Positions 23,771 through 38,288 of a DNA stretch of 64,000 bases are shown piece by piece. The position numbers were made by a program, and so were the translations under genes. This DNA is from Anthoceros angustus (Eukaryota; Streptophyta; Anthocerotopsida; Anthocerotales; Anthocerotaceae). The DNA lies in contig VJWM01000178.1 of assembly GCA_010909165.1 (NCBI GenBank), positions 372,001 to 436,000 of the forward strand, in the 5' to 3' direction. The notes beneath the pieces are model-generated. The model was not told the DNA's origin. It searched no databases and worked only from the letters and a program-made list of their open reading frames with translations. Within the stretch, counting starts at the first letter, position 1, and each line of letters starts with the position of its first letter.

Positions 23771-24376
23771 ATGGACCTCTCAATTCCTTTCCCATGCGGG
23801 TCCACCTCATTGGCCCATCGATACTTGCAAGGCACTGGAAGAAGGGAATTAAATATCAGACAAAGAGCCCAAGACAAACTTATAGGTTTGACAGACGCGG
23901 ATTGGGCTAGTGATCTCGATTCTCGCAAGTCACCAAGTGGCTATGTCTTCTTACTCGCCGAAGGAGCTATCAGTTGGAAATCTAAGAAACAAACTTCTAT
24001 AGCTCTTAGCTCTGCAAAATTATCTGCAGCTGCTGCTAAGGAAGGCTTACGGTTGGTTCAGCTATTGGGGGATCTTGGTTACCCACACGATGAACCCAGA
24101 GAACTACGCTGTGACAACCAAGCCACAATTGCTCTCTCTAAGGATCTCAGATTTCACGAACGATTTAAGCCTGTCGAGCTTTGCTACCACTTCTTGCGAA
24201 TGAAGGTTGAGAGCGGAGAATTACATTTGACCTATGTGCCTACAGAAGACAAGTGGCGGACATACTTACGAAGCCATTGGCAAAGATTAAGCATGCTCAC
24301 TTCATATCTGCACTGGGACTTTCAGATCATCAATGATTTCCCCGTCTCAACGTTTGAGCTTAAGGAGGCAGCCTGA
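23771..24376 (+). mobile_element. Ty1/copia retrotransposon relic: RNase H end of the polyprotein
   Basis: A single open frame of 201 codons from an ATG. It carries the end of the copia reverse transcriptase region (AHRYLQGTGRRELNIR) and the RNase H domain: TDADWASDLDSRKSPSGYVF, then ISWKSKKQTSIALSSAKL, then CDNQATIALSKD and FHERFKPVELCYHFLR. In intact elements the third motif usually reads SS-EAEY; here it reads SSAKLSAAA, so a catalytic acidic position is altered. The rest of the polyprotein and LTRs are not visible in the flanks, so this is a fragment. Its frame is surprisingly free of stops for a relic. Confidence 0.88.
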
Positions 24377-24920
24377 TCTTGTCAGGAAGTAACGAGATGG
24401 CTTTGTCTCCTTTGCGCTTTGCCCAATTGAGCATGTGTGTATGTCACAATTTTCTGATGTGCTATGCCATGGGCAAATAAATAAGTAGTTCTCAAACGCA
24501 GGGGACGTTAGCTCATTAGCGTTGTTAGTTCTGGAAATTTTAATTTGCTTGCTAGTTTGATTTTCTACCAAGGCTTTGTAGAGTTGAAAGGAAGCAAATG
24601 CTTCTGATTTGTACCTGAGGAAATAGAGGAAGGTGTAATGACTAAAATTGTTTCTAACGGCATGGCTCCTTGGCTTCTTGTGATACATCTTGATCAAAAC
24701 TTTAATGTCAAGTCATTACTCTTGGCCTGCCCATTAGTAACTGAATGGAAGGCTGTAGATATTTTATGCTTCACCATGAACATCCTAAGCATGCTTTCGA
24801 CTCCAACATTCACAAAATTCACGTCCTTGATTTGAGATCAACTTGTATGGGCATCTGAAACGAGTTATCACTTGATAATAGAGGAAGTGAGCAATATTGT
24901 CACCTAACGGACCATATAAG
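24377..24920. other. Intergenic, AT-rich, nothing recognised
   Basis: Unique AT-rich DNA between the copia relic and the foldback element. No coding potential that I can support. Confidence 0.4.
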
Positions 24921-25144
24921 GTTTGCCAAATGCTTCAATCCCTTTCGTTGCATAATATGTTGCCATGGTGATAAAACAGTTTCCACGTAATAAACAATTT
25001 CCACGTATTACGTGGAAATGTGATCTAAACCCTAAACCCTAAAACGTTTCCACGTAATATGTGGAAACTGTTTATTACGTGGAAACTGTTTTATCACCAT
25101 GGCAACATATTATCCAATGAAAGGGATTGAAGCATTTGGCAAAC
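24921..25144. mobile_element. Foldback element (MITE-like) with arms of about 100 bp
   Basis: The left arm (24921-25020) starting GTTTGCCAAATGCTTC and the right arm (25044-25144) ending in its reverse complement are nearly identical along their whole length, differing at only a few positions. The arms are separated by 23 bases containing two telomere-type AAACCCT units (25026-25040). Within each arm lies a smaller palindrome around TTCCACGTAAT. There is no coding sequence. I see no clear target-site duplication at the ends. Confidence 0.85.
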
Positions 25145-25910
25145 GTGATTCTTAGTAAGGAACCGACTTCATAGATCTTATGTAATCTATCTAACCGCCA
25201 ATTAATAAAAGGAGCACTTGGGAAGATGATATTACTCAAATCTTTCGAGGACACAGGCATATTTTTGGCAGACAGACACACTATCTACAATATTACGTAA
25301 CATCTTTAAATAAACTGGGCCTAAAATACCTTCCTCTCATGACCTTTTTGGCCTCCAGAGCCAATGTCGTGCATCTTGAAAAGGACTTTTGGATTTGTGA
25401 CTCCCATTTACACAACCTCTCGATTTAATGACAAGCTCCAAAACCACTAACGAAATCAAAACAATGTGTTCATGTTCATCAAAACAATATGTTCATGTGT
25501 AATGTTGAACATTGATAGGCATAGAGTCCATAATGCTTGGATGGGATGCCACCCTTTACCCAACTTCATGGCCCTCAGCACCACCTATTGTAAACATCAT
25601 GACGAGACATGGCTTCGTCTCTGCAGTGTGCGGGGTCGCCAGTTGTTAGTGCCCTACGGGGTTACTTCTCCATATCAAACACTACAAAAAAGTTAACCTC
25701 TGAGAATTGCCCAACACTCGTCCAGCATGACACCACCATGAAGGAACCGGCGAACGTGTTTGTGCATGATTCCACTTTGGCTAAGGAAGTAAACAAAACT
25801 AGTATGATTGGTTGCATCGAAATTACGTTGGTCACTTGTCAAGACTAGTTCGTTGTTGGACATTGAGTATGTATAGACTTTTGCAATCGTATTGGTTGTG
25901 CTTAACAATG
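25145..25910. other. Intergenic, nothing recognised
   Basis: AT-rich DNA with short open frames only. No family resemblance on either strand. Confidence 0.4.
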
Positions 25911-26285
25911 TCGGGCCAAGGCTTGAACGTGTGTCTCTAACATATGTGTGACTCGTGTGTTAGTGTAGATGAGCCTATATATGCTTCATAATTCAGTGTA
26001 TAGAGATTTTTGTTTTGTATTTCTTGTGCTTGTTGGGCCAAGGCTTGAATGTTTGTTTCTATCTTGTGTGTCACTTGTCTGCTAATGTGGATGAAGGAGC
26101 CTGTACAGGTACAGATTTATGGAAGTTTGTACTTGGCTTGCTAGGGTGCATGAAGAAGCCTATACAGACTCGTTGAATTGAGGGTGTAGAAATATTTGGT
26201 TTGTACTTGTTATACTTGTAAGCTAAGGCTTGAATGTCTATCTGTCTCTAACATGTGTGTGACTTGGTTTGCGAGGGTGAAGGAA
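25911..26285. repeat. Degenerate tandem repeat, unit of about 120 bp
   Basis: Blocks starting near 25913, 26035 and 26220 share GGCCAAGGCTTGAA(C/T)GT, then TCTCTAACATGTGTGTGACT, then a GGTG-ATGAAG stretch ending in CCTATACAG. A partial copy lies near 26135. The copies are diverged, so the array is old. Confidence 0.6.
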
Positions 26286-27040
26286 AGAAGGCAGGGGGAG
26301 CAATTTTTGGACAATTTGAATGTTATTTAATAAGTAAAAAAATATTAAACAAAATAAATAGACACAATACGGACATATAAATCCATGTTGTAGCCATTGC
26401 CGCATTTGAGTGTGAAGCACGGAGTAGAAGCTAGGGTTCACTTTCAAATAGAAGTAGCATATGTGTGATTTGGAATCATAGATAACATTAAAGATGAAGG
26501 TGATGATAATAATTGGGTGGTACAACTTTATAGTTTAGTAGAAAACATAGAAAGTAATAACGGAGGAGAAACATGAGTTTTGAGAGAATGTCAAGATGTC
26601 GGAAGAGTGACACATGAAGAAGAAGAAGAAGAATTTTATTTAAGTCTACTAAGGACGGATTTCCGTGATGGGACTTGGTACTTAACAACTTGTACCATGG
26701 TGTGCCTAAGCTACTTGAACCAAGGGCATCCACTGCCTTTAAGCACCCCATCTAAGCACCGATCTACAGGATGCTTAATCACGACGTTCTTATAAATGTG
26801 TGTCCATTTGGCCTAAGGCATTTTGGAGCTTTTGTTCTTTCAATTCGTATCAAAGATACCATGATATCATGATACGAATTGAAACTGAACATAAAAGAAT
26901 ACCTTACACATGAAACATGTGCCAAACCTAAGTCAACAAGGAAGGTCTTTTTTTTCTTGTAAATCGTGTGCACTTGAAGCCATTGTTCCGGTATTTCGAA
27001 GGCGGTGAACCACCTGATGCATTTTTGAAGCAATTGTCAG
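26286..27040. other. AT-rich intergenic DNA with a small hairpin
   Basis: At 26837-26884 TTTCAATTCGTATCA and its reverse complement flank a short loop built on CATGATATCATG, forming a perfect-looking stem. Otherwise there is nothing I can assign. Confidence 0.5.
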
Positions 27041-27196
27041 GTGTCACTCTATGAAGTTTTGGACCATTTTCCAAGCGTTAAACCTGAGAATGTGATTGCA
27101 ACTCTTTGGGTTAGCAAGGAAATGCTGAAAGCTTATGCGAAGGGTAAGCAGTTCGTGCAGCTGTCTGCCGCTTTAGAAGGTGGTCTAATGTGGTGA
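27041..27196 (+). other. Possible orphan terminal exon
   Basis: After a CAG acceptor-like site an open frame of 51 codons runs to a stop at 27194. It has ordinary protein composition (HFPSVKPENVIATLWVSKEM, then LKAYAKGKQFVQLSAALEGG). The DNA before it reads in another frame as HLKPLFRYFEGGEPPDAFL. I do not recognise the protein, and no upstream exons are visible. It may be the end of a lost gene. Confidence 0.25.
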
Positions 27197-27682
27197 GCCA
27201 AGATGAGGCTCTTCTTCTCTCTTGTTACAAACACGGCAAGCGCTGATGTCGGAGCCTTTGCTGGGTTTACCCAACTTTCATAAGTTGAATTGGTGTTATA
27301 CATCATAGGTGGCCTACTCTGTTAGTTCGTCTGTCGCAGCGATCCGATTCCGCATTGGTGAGGGAGGAGAAGACCGCATGACATCCAGCCAGTTCGATAA
27401 ATTTTACGATAGTTGTGATCTGGCTGATATATCTACGTACGTCTGGCTCAAACGAGCATATCACTGAGAAATCGTTGCACGTGTCATTGTACAGAACTCA
27501 AACATTCCCGAAAATCGTAGCTGAGAGAGTGCTGTTTGTAAGACAGCATTCACAAATCAATCCAGTAGCAAAAATATCTCACACTGTACAATTTAGGATC
27601 CCAGCTTGGGATGTGACGCTCAGACTTCACCACAATGTACAGGGCCAGTGCCGCTGTGGTGCTCGTCAAAAGCAGAAACAAT

Positions 27683-28530
27683 TCACTGCTTCTTGTCAAA
27701 GTTCTTCTGAACACTTTTGGCAAGGTTGTCAGCGTTCTCCCTCAAAGCTCCGGCGGCATCGTTCAGGGACTCCTTAGCCGCGTCCAAATTGTCTTGTACA
27801 CTCTCTCCGGCGTCTGAGAAAGCATCTTTCACTTGCTCCTGAGAATCATTGTCATAAGTTGTCAGCACTCCACTGCAGAAGCACTAGCCGAAATCAACTC
27901 ACCGCAAAGTCTCAAAGAAAAGCTCACCGCAAGGTTTTGAGCTTCGTTGGTCGCGCCTGAGGCCCTCTTGGAGGCGTCAGACTGTAAGCTTTTGGCTTTG
28001 CTATCGGCAGAACTGACATACTTATCGGCTTTCTTGGAAACGTCTTTAGCCGAACTCTGAACTTCGCCAGACTTGCCTTGAACGAAGTCGGAAGCCTGCT
28101 GAGCAAAGTCTTTCACCTGGTCGGAGGTGTTCTTCACGGCATCTTGAAGCTTCTCCACAACATTCTGCACAACAACAATGCATCAAATCACCAACCAATT
28201 TCCCCTCCTCAACACTGGAACCGCTCACATTGCCCCATACTCCACACATCATTGCCAGAACACGAAACTTCACCACAAGATATCGTGTGCAGTGAAAACT
28301 GCAACCATCACGGGCCTTACCGCAGGCTCCTCCTCTGCTCGGACACGGAATGAGTGGGAAATGGGAACAGCAGCAGGCCCTCGGGACACCACAAGTCTTT
28401 GGCCTACGAGAAGGCGGGACTGCGCGGAGGCCAAGGAAACGGAAGCTGTGGGCCTGACTTTCACCCTCTCCCCCAACCCGACCACTCCCGCAGCAGCCAA
28501 TGTGCTTGCGCTCATTGCCATGGATGCCAT
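27683..28530 (-). CDS. Plastid-targeted LEA-like protein
   Basis: A small, very hydrophilic, helix-forming protein of the kind that accumulates under drying or cold and protects membranes or proteins. Exons are 28530-28321, 28164-27928 and 27838-27683, about 200 residues, phases agree. The first exon is a typical plastid transit peptide: MASMAMSAST, rich in Ala, Ser, Val and Arg, without acids until the FRVRAEEEP region. The rest consists of degenerate 11-residue LEA/apolipoprotein-like repeats rich in Ala, Lys, Asp, Ser and Gln (VKDFAQQASDFVQGKSGEV; DAAKESLNDAAGALRENADN), predicted as amphipathic helices. The frame is open upstream of 28530, but a TATA box at 28644-28650 puts the transcript start between. 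The donor of the second intron is duplicated 25 bases downstream. Confidence 0.8.
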
Positions 28531-28643
28531 TTCCTTCGAGACAGAGACTGTTGAGCAGGAGACGAATTGAGTCGAACTGATCACTGATGTCGCTGTGATG
28601 TGAGACGAGGCAAATCGATGAAGTTCACTGGAATAGGAGCAGG

Positions 28644-28650
28644 TTTTATA
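28644..28650 (-). promoter_or_regulatory. TATA box of the LEA-like gene
   Basis: TATAAAA on the minus strand in a GC-rich setting, about 115 bases before the proposed ATG, a usual distance for a plant promoter with a leader of about 85 bases. Confidence 0.6.
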
Positions 28651-29452
28651 CGCGCTCCTCGCATTTTCCCGCTTGAAGAACTCGCTAATATTCATGCAAA
28701 CGCGACGCGTGTCTAAGGGCCTCCTGGACGTCGACAAGTGGAGCGTGAATCCAGTCCAGGTGTCCACTCTCTGAGAGGCGCGCTTCACGCCCCAGTGCCC
28801 CAGTCGTGATGTGGAGCACTCTGATTCATCACCGTCGCTTGAGAGCTCAGCCGAACGCTGGAATCTACCTCGCGGCCATGGGAAATCGCTGAAGCTCGAG
28901 AGCAGGAAATTTTGCTATCTGGATCCAGATGGTGCCGGAATTTCTACTGTGTGATTGGTACGCACGCTTTCGCAACCGTTACCTGCCGCGCTCTGTTGAA
29001 ACCGTCCCCAAGTCCTTGTGAGAAGGGGGACACATGTTGCAATCAAATTGCCGATGCCTGGACACTTGCTTAGCTTGCCGCTGGATTAGACACGAGTTCA
29101 CAAAGAGTTTGAGCCTTTGAAGCAAGGTGTCCTCTCCGCTGACTGTTTTAAGCGGCTGTTCAGCTCCTGTGATCGATGTTAAGGATCCACAGGTCTGCAA
29201 GGCGAGTCGTTCCCTTTACTCCAGATCCAGCTCAGGAACAAGGCAGCAACGCTGGCACTCTGCGCCCGGAGAGGCGGCTGCGGTAGATTGTGGAGAGCGA
29301 TCGGCTCTGCTGTGACCGGCGTCGCTGCTGGCGGGAGCTCTGTCAGAGAATTGGAGCACGCAGGGGGGAAGGCAGGAATTCGAAGATTTGAGCACACCTC
29401 GCGCACCATTTCTGTACTCAACGCGGAAGTGGAAATTGTCCGTGGGCCAGAG
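28651..29452. promoter_or_regulatory. Divergent promoter region, LEA-like gene and NADP-malic enzyme
   Basis: About 0.8 kb between two genes transcribed away from each other. From about 29181 the plus strand is open in the malic-enzyme frame up to 29453 without an ATG, so it is probably leader. If a start lay in an earlier exon, this part would encode an Ala/Gly/Arg-rich targeting extension. Confidence 0.45.
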
Positions 29453-33043
<3,591 letters not shown>

Positions 33044-33783
33044 TGGGGAAGTGTAACCGCAACATAACACCTAACACAGAACGATATAAAATGCTAAAAT
33101 ACACCCTACCTATTTGTTGTGATATTGTATCCCAAACTGTGAAAAGGATATGGTGGTTGTTCCAGAGCACATGATCCTCTGATTGCAAGCCATGATCCGC
33201 TGTCTGGTTGTCCATTGTCCTCTCTCCGCTGCCAATCAGCATGCCTCGTCGTGCTTGCCGCCCCATGTTCAAGTTTGACGCCTGTGTCGATAGTAAGAAG
33301 CTGGTGGTGCGGTCTCTGCTAAGTGCCGTGTCATCAAATAGTGCAGAGACATCATTTTTGCGTCCCCAAATTTGCTGTCCACCTGGTGTGTTTGTCATCA
33401 GCAACTTTCAATCAACAAGTTTGCGCATGCCCAGCCGCTGTAAACTTTGTAAGATGGATGCCGATTTGGCTTATCCAAACACGCTAACGTACACCCGTGA
33501 AGAGCTCGTCAGCTCGACACCTGACAGCCGTGAATATCATACTCCCAACTGCCAACTTCCCTTTGTCAGAATAGTCGGCAGTTGGACGGAGGCTTAGCTC
33601 TTTTGCGCTCCTTTTGAGGTGTGGCCGGCGGGATGTACAGAATGCGGATGCGTGTTGGAGGGCCTTTGAGCCTGTGCAAAGGGATAGATAGATGCGCAAG
33701 TTGCAAGGTGCAAGTTGCTTCACAACTTCACGGGGACAAGTGCAATTCACCTGATAGTGTGGCACTGACAGTGGTGTAGCAGC
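33044..33783. other. Intergenic, nothing recognised
   Basis: About 0.74 kb. It contains the malic enzyme 3' end and the promoter of the CAP gene. A plus-strand open frame at 33208-33597 is of ordinary composition but matches nothing I know. Confidence 0.4.
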
Positions 33784-34447
33784 ATGGCGCTCCCCTCAGC
33801 AGAACGCATTGCTTGTCTCGCCTTGACTATAGTCATCTACACCAGTCTTCTTACCGCTGGCATGTCCAAGAGAACGGGTGGGAAAAGGCAAGCACCTCGC
33901 TCAGCCTGGGATTTGGAAGGCCAAGAGTTTGTGAGAGCGCACAATGCAGCCCGAATGGAAGTTGGGCAGACCTTGTCGTCCATGACGTGGAACCTGACGC
34001 TCAAGGAGTTCGCTCTGTCCTGGGCACAAAACCAAGCCTGGAATGAAGGGTGCGCGCTTGAACACTCCGACGGGCCTTACGGAGAGAACATTTTCTGGGC
34101 CAGCTGGAACAGCTCGCCTGGCGACGCCGTAGGAGACTGGGTTGCCGAGAAGCAGTACTACGACTACAACTCCAACACCTGTTCGGCACCTGATCAGGAG
34201 TGTGGCCACTACACTCAGGTGCGCTGCTGGATTTCCTGTGAATTCCCATCGTACATGTCTGGGACCCTTGCAATTAGAGCGCTCCAGCTAACACGTCCAC
34301 ACATCACACATTCTCCTTGCGCAGGTTGTGTGGAGAGATTCCGTCCGTGTCGGATGCGCTTCAGTTGCCTGCCCTGGCGATGGTGGGGCTTTCACTGTCT
34401 GTAGCTATGATCCCCCGGGAAATTGGGTTGGTGTGCGGCCCTACTAG
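33784..34447 (+). CDS. PR-1 / CAP-domain secreted protein
   Basis: A secreted CAP (SCP/TAPS) protein of the pathogenesis-related 1 type, which binds sterols and acts in the apoplast. Two exons, 33784-34218 and 34325-34447, join in phase to 185 residues. An N-terminal signal sequence ([20 protein letters not shown]) is followed by [13 protein letters not shown], with the first CAP histidine, then [19 protein letters not shown] and [20 protein letters not shown], with the second conserved His and Glu residues, and the end [15 protein letters not shown]. All three CAP signature blocks are intact, and the cysteines expected for disulphides are present. The intron lies just before VVW. Expression may be stress-related as in the family; no element shows it. 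Confidence 0.93.
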
Positions 34448-34749
34448 CAATTCCCACTCTTGTAAACAAATCAAACTTCTGAGAGAATCTAGTCCACCTT
34501 CTTGCAATGTTGTTTTCCAGGAAACAACATTACCGATGTAGCAATAAAGAAAGGTTGGATTTCTGCGTTTGGATTAGGAAGCTTGGGAAAGAACATAATC
34601 TTTCTGATCCACGGACCAGTTTTTGCTATGATCCCACGGACCACGAAGTGAAAGACATGGCACAAATCCAAAAGTCATGCCCATACAGAAACCTGGAAAA
34701 GGTGAGAATGCCTTGTTTGCAGGGACTTCGCCACCCATCCCAGTTTGAG
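34448..34749. other. Intergenic, nothing recognised
   Basis: Short stretch between the CAP gene and the LRR remnant. If the LRR gene once had a transmembrane segment and kinase, they should have been here on the minus strand, but no such frame is visible. Confidence 0.4.
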
Positions 34750-35425
34750 GTTATGGTGAGCGTGCAGGGGGGAAGAGGCAGGCCACACAAGCCTGGGTTC
34801 CCTGCAAAAGTTCTTGCGCTAACGGATCCTTGGAACTGGTTCGTGCTGGGGATACGCCGTGTCAGGTTATTGTTCGACACGTTGAAGACAGACAGCTTGT
34901 AGAGATTTGCTAACCTCTGTGGCAGGGACCCGGAAAACTTTGGATAAATCCAAAGTCTCGAGGACGCTCAGGTTTCCAAGGCCGAGAGGGATCTGCTTCT
35001 CAAGATAATATTGTTGCTTGACAGATTGAGGTACTGAAGACTCACCAAGGCTCCTATGCATGTCAAGCATGTGCTGAGATTGAGATAGTTCTGCTCAAGT
35101 TAGCGGCACTGTTCTGTCGCTGATCATGAAATCCCTGTCGAGCGGCTACATACATCAGCAGGTATTTCCCCTGAGAACAAATTGCTGGAGAGGGCCAGGG
35201 CGTGCAGCTGACTCAGTGTGGTGATCCAGTCCGGAACAGGCCCTGAGAAACGGTTGTTGAATAGGGCAAGCACCCGGAGAGTATTCAAATTAGGAACTTG
35301 GGATGCTACCAGAGACAGGAGGCTGTCAAACACTGAAAGCGCTACAAGCCGTGGACTACATAGGCTGTCGGAAATGCTTCCTGTCAGGGGATTACTGGAC
35401 AGATCAACATAGCATTCCCCAGAAC
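34750..35425 (-). pseudogene. Leucine-rich-repeat receptor-like protein remnant
   Basis: On the minus strand several frames together give LRR units: YVDLSSNPLTGSISDSLC, then LRVLALFNNRFSGPVPDWI and LHALALSSNLFSGEIPADVC, later IPLGLGNLSVLETLDLS, then NNNLTRRIPSTNQFQGS and FAGNPGLCGLPLPPC, the cap sequence that ends plant LRR receptor ectodomains. Stops and frame changes separate these pieces (near 35124, 34900 and 34880), and neither a signal peptide nor a membrane segment nor a kinase is in place. This is a decayed fragment covering the last few repeats of an LRR receptor. Confidence 0.8.
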
Positions 35426-36017
35426 AGGTGAGACAAAGTCAACAACACGGAAATATGCATGCAAAGAGTATGGCACCCTCCCGTTTAGCTGGTGTACGTG
35501 CTAAGATAAGAACTCCGCAGTGAAAGCAGCCTGCCGTCGGTTCAAGCCCCGGTTGAGGCACATTTGTTCCGTTCATATCGTCCCATTGCTGGGGCGCGCC
35601 GACCTCCCTCGTGTGTGGTTCACCTGACAAACCTGGTTGTGAGACAGGACGAGAATCAAGGCACTTGTGCGGGGCAGCCACCTTCAAGCCATAGCCGGTG
35701 AGGAAGGGGTACCGGTCAGACACGCCCTGGCCTCCCACATTCTGCGAATGTATGCGTCCCATGGCAGCCATGGCATTTTGCAAGACGTGGTGGATGTGCT
35801 TCAAGCTGTGGGCAGGCTGATATCTATCAGCCTTTGCGCGGTCGACCATCGTTTCTGCTTCCCGTGACATGTATGCCAAGTATGGCAGCGTTGAGGACTC
35901 AGAGGGATCTGTGACCAGGTAAGCCACAAAGTATGTAATGATATATGTACAGAAAACGTCTAAAGTATGTAATGCTCTTACTCTAGGTCGCCTGTAAGTG
36001 CCCCCATTCACACTCAC
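35426..36017. other. Uncharacterised stretch with an open minus-strand frame
   Basis: A minus-strand frame open from about 36062 to 35439 contains a plausible protein-like part (LPYLAYMSREAETMVDRAKA, then SLKHIHHVLQNAMAAMG). I do not recognise a family, and the frame extends into duplicated DNA at its start. It could be an exon of an unknown gene or chance. Confidence 0.25.
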
Positions 36018-36172
36018 TTGAAACGAGTAACGCGTGACTTCCCTGGGGGCCTCGTCTGGCACATTTGCATTGCAACGACAGCACTATTCGGTGCTGCCGT
36101 TTTTTCGCCTGGCGACCTTTCTGCTTTTCAAGAACGGCTTCTGCAAGCATCAGCTTCACGCTCCGGCGCGTC

Positions 36173-36738
36173 ATGGCGATCCTGTCTGCTCTTCAACTCG
36201 CTTTGGTTCTGTTCTTCTCAGCCTCGCTTGTCAGTGCCGGCAGTAGTGCATCCGATTGCACTTCTGATGTCGTCGACCTTGTAAGATCCATATCAACTGA
36301 CCGAGATCCGCCGATTTGCGTTTGAGAAATTCGGCTTCGATTTTTTCAAAACTCACGATAAGAAATCGAGACCAATCCCCGTGGTTCTTCGGAAACCCGA
36401 TGTGCTGCTCTTCACCTGAATTTTCATACCTGCCGAACGCATCGTATTGCGTCGATTTAAATGAAGATCCTGAATTTTGCGGAGCTTGCAACATCCGCTG
36501 CAGCCAGTACGAGCTGTGCTGTGAGGGCTTATGCACCAACGTATATCAAGATGTGTCCAACTGCGGCCTTTGTGGCTACACTTGTCCGGTGGGATACCAG
36601 TGCATTCCTCTCCATTACAACTCGAATAACAACACGTATAGCGCTCGCCCGGGGACTTCGAATGACAACGACGACGCCGGATTTCCTGATTGCGTGTCTC
36701 CGGAAGGCATAGCACAGTTTGACGATTCTACGGCCTGA
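36173..36738 (+). pseudogene. STIG1-like cysteine-rich protein, decayed copy
   Basis: First exon 36173-36280 (signal peptide MAILSALQLALVLFFSASL, donor GTAAGA) and most of the second exon (about 36369-36738, QSPWFFGNPMCC to the stop) are nearly identical to the intact copy at 47058. However, the DNA holding the intron acceptor and the codons LQCGG is gone. In its place lies a 24-base segment in reverse orientation (36347-36370) of what the other copy has at 47228-47251. The AG sites left in this stretch would join the exons out of frame. The upstream segment with the TATA-like sequence of the other copy is also missing. Both losses suggest the gene is dead, unless a new splice site is used. 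Confidence 0.75.
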
Positions 36739-38040
36739 TCTTCTCTTTCCAGGGATACTGATACGTTGAAGTCGTCAATCAGGCCTATGACCACTGCAGT
36801 ACTTCTTAGCAGCGGCTAGGGACGTCCCTGCAACATTGATCTGTGACCACGAATGGTGCATTCTCTCTGAAACGAGCATTGTGATGGTCATTCCAGTGCC
36901 TTGAATCATTCCAGATGGATCTGGCCTGGCAATGTTTCAATAATCTTTTCACTGTCTCTTGGTCACTTCGAGTTCAGGCCTTCAAGACCAGATCACATTC
37001 CTCCAAGTTTGATCATGCCAACTGTACTTAGAACTACTACTTAGCTGGTTCATCTGGTTGTCTGTAGGGTTGTCCAGCTTTTAAATAATCGAGGTGTTCA
37101 TAGCGCTCCAGGTGCCATGCTGGCATGCTGGATTTGCATACGGAAGCGTGACAGTTCTCTCCGATCGCGAAAGTGGGACAGCTTGAGATACATCACATCC
37201 AGCTCAAAAAGCTCGTACTCAAGTTGTCATTGTCGGAGTCTACTGTTCAGCTTTACTTTCAATCTCCGCATTGGCGATCTCTGCTCTTCACCCTGTCATA
37301 AATGATGTTGTTTCAGAAGCTTCAGATCAACCAGGTAAGTAGCTGAAAAGAACAGAATCAAGGCGAACTCAGGAGCAGAGGTGATCGCTTGCGTCAATTT
37401 CGCCTGCCACCTTTCTGTTTTAAGAACGGTTCTGCAAGGTTCAGCTTCACGCTCCAGCGCCGTCATGGCGATCACCTTGGCCTTAAGCTGGCCTTGATTC
37501 TGTTAACAGAACGTAGCTGAAGAGAACGTTCGTTTTAGCAACTTAGCTGGTTAATCTGAAGCTTCTGCTTTTCAAGAACGTTACACAACCTCATGTAACG
37601 ACATTTGCCTTGCCATTGGGCCTTGGTTTTCCTATCATCAAAAGAATCAGGAGTGTTGAGAGGGAAGCCACTAAAGGAATGGTTCTCATGTCCTTGTAAA
37701 GGAAGGTAGTTCAAAGGTGTTTGATCCCCTTGGCCCCCCATAAAACATTCGCAACAATTGCTGAATCTGCATGTGCACATCTTCATTATCCAACATCTCC
37801 CAACTCTTGCACGAACACCTTCCTCAAAAGTCACCTGCCTCGAAAGTTCTCTTGTCACAATATCCTTATATCGGTTCCAGTCCCCACCACTACATACAAT
37901 TTGGCTTGCGTGAATGTGGGAGGTACTTCCCTTCGAAGTCTTTACGATTCCATGAACTGCCAGTGGTTACACTGTCTGCTCTGGGGTAAGAAACCAGGCT
38001 GAGAGATAATGACTGTCACACCGGTGACCCATCGAGGTCT

Positions 38041-38288
38041 TCATTCCTTGACATAAGCGTAAGAGTGCACTAGTGGGCCATGGGGACGACGAAGGCAATG
38101 ACCTAGAGGCCACCAACAACTGTTGTCAACTGTCCCCGCTTTTCGGCTGTTTCTACGTTGGTTTTCAAGTTGGATTCCCTCTTGTTGTCCTGGAAGGTTG
38201 GGCCTCCGGAGTCTGGCAAACCGTCAATCACTGCCACCAGACGTTTGGAAGTACTGTATAGGGACTTCTCGTCAGTATGTAGCAAGCA
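38041..38288 (-). pseudogene. Copy of the last exon of TLP18.3
   Basis: Corresponds to the third exon of the gene at 48824-49937. The frame reads SLYSTSKRLVAVIDGLPDSG, then FQDNKRESNLKTN and RGQLTTVVGG, but the codon for the next Leu has become TAG, so translation stops at the start of the membrane anchor. A few codons at the acceptor side are also lost. The first two exons are not present near it, so this exon was duplicated without its gene. Confidence 0.9.

Noticed and set aside
24921-25144. A CRISPR-like or tRNA-like structure at the inverted repeat
   Set aside because: It is a single palindrome in nuclear plant DNA without spacers; a foldback element explains it.
28531-28692. N-terminal extension of the LEA-like protein by the open upstream frame
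   Set aside because: A TATA box at 28644-28650 and a good transit peptide starting at 28530 favour the shorter protein.
35439-36062. 207-codon minus-strand frame as a gene
   Set aside because: The first part lies in duplicated promoter DNA and no family fits. It was kept only as an uncharacterised stretch.
36316-36738. Left STIG1-like copy as a gene with a new start within the old intron
   Set aside because: The frame before QSPWF has no ATG, only a TTG, and lacks a signal peptide. The pseudogene reading is simpler.
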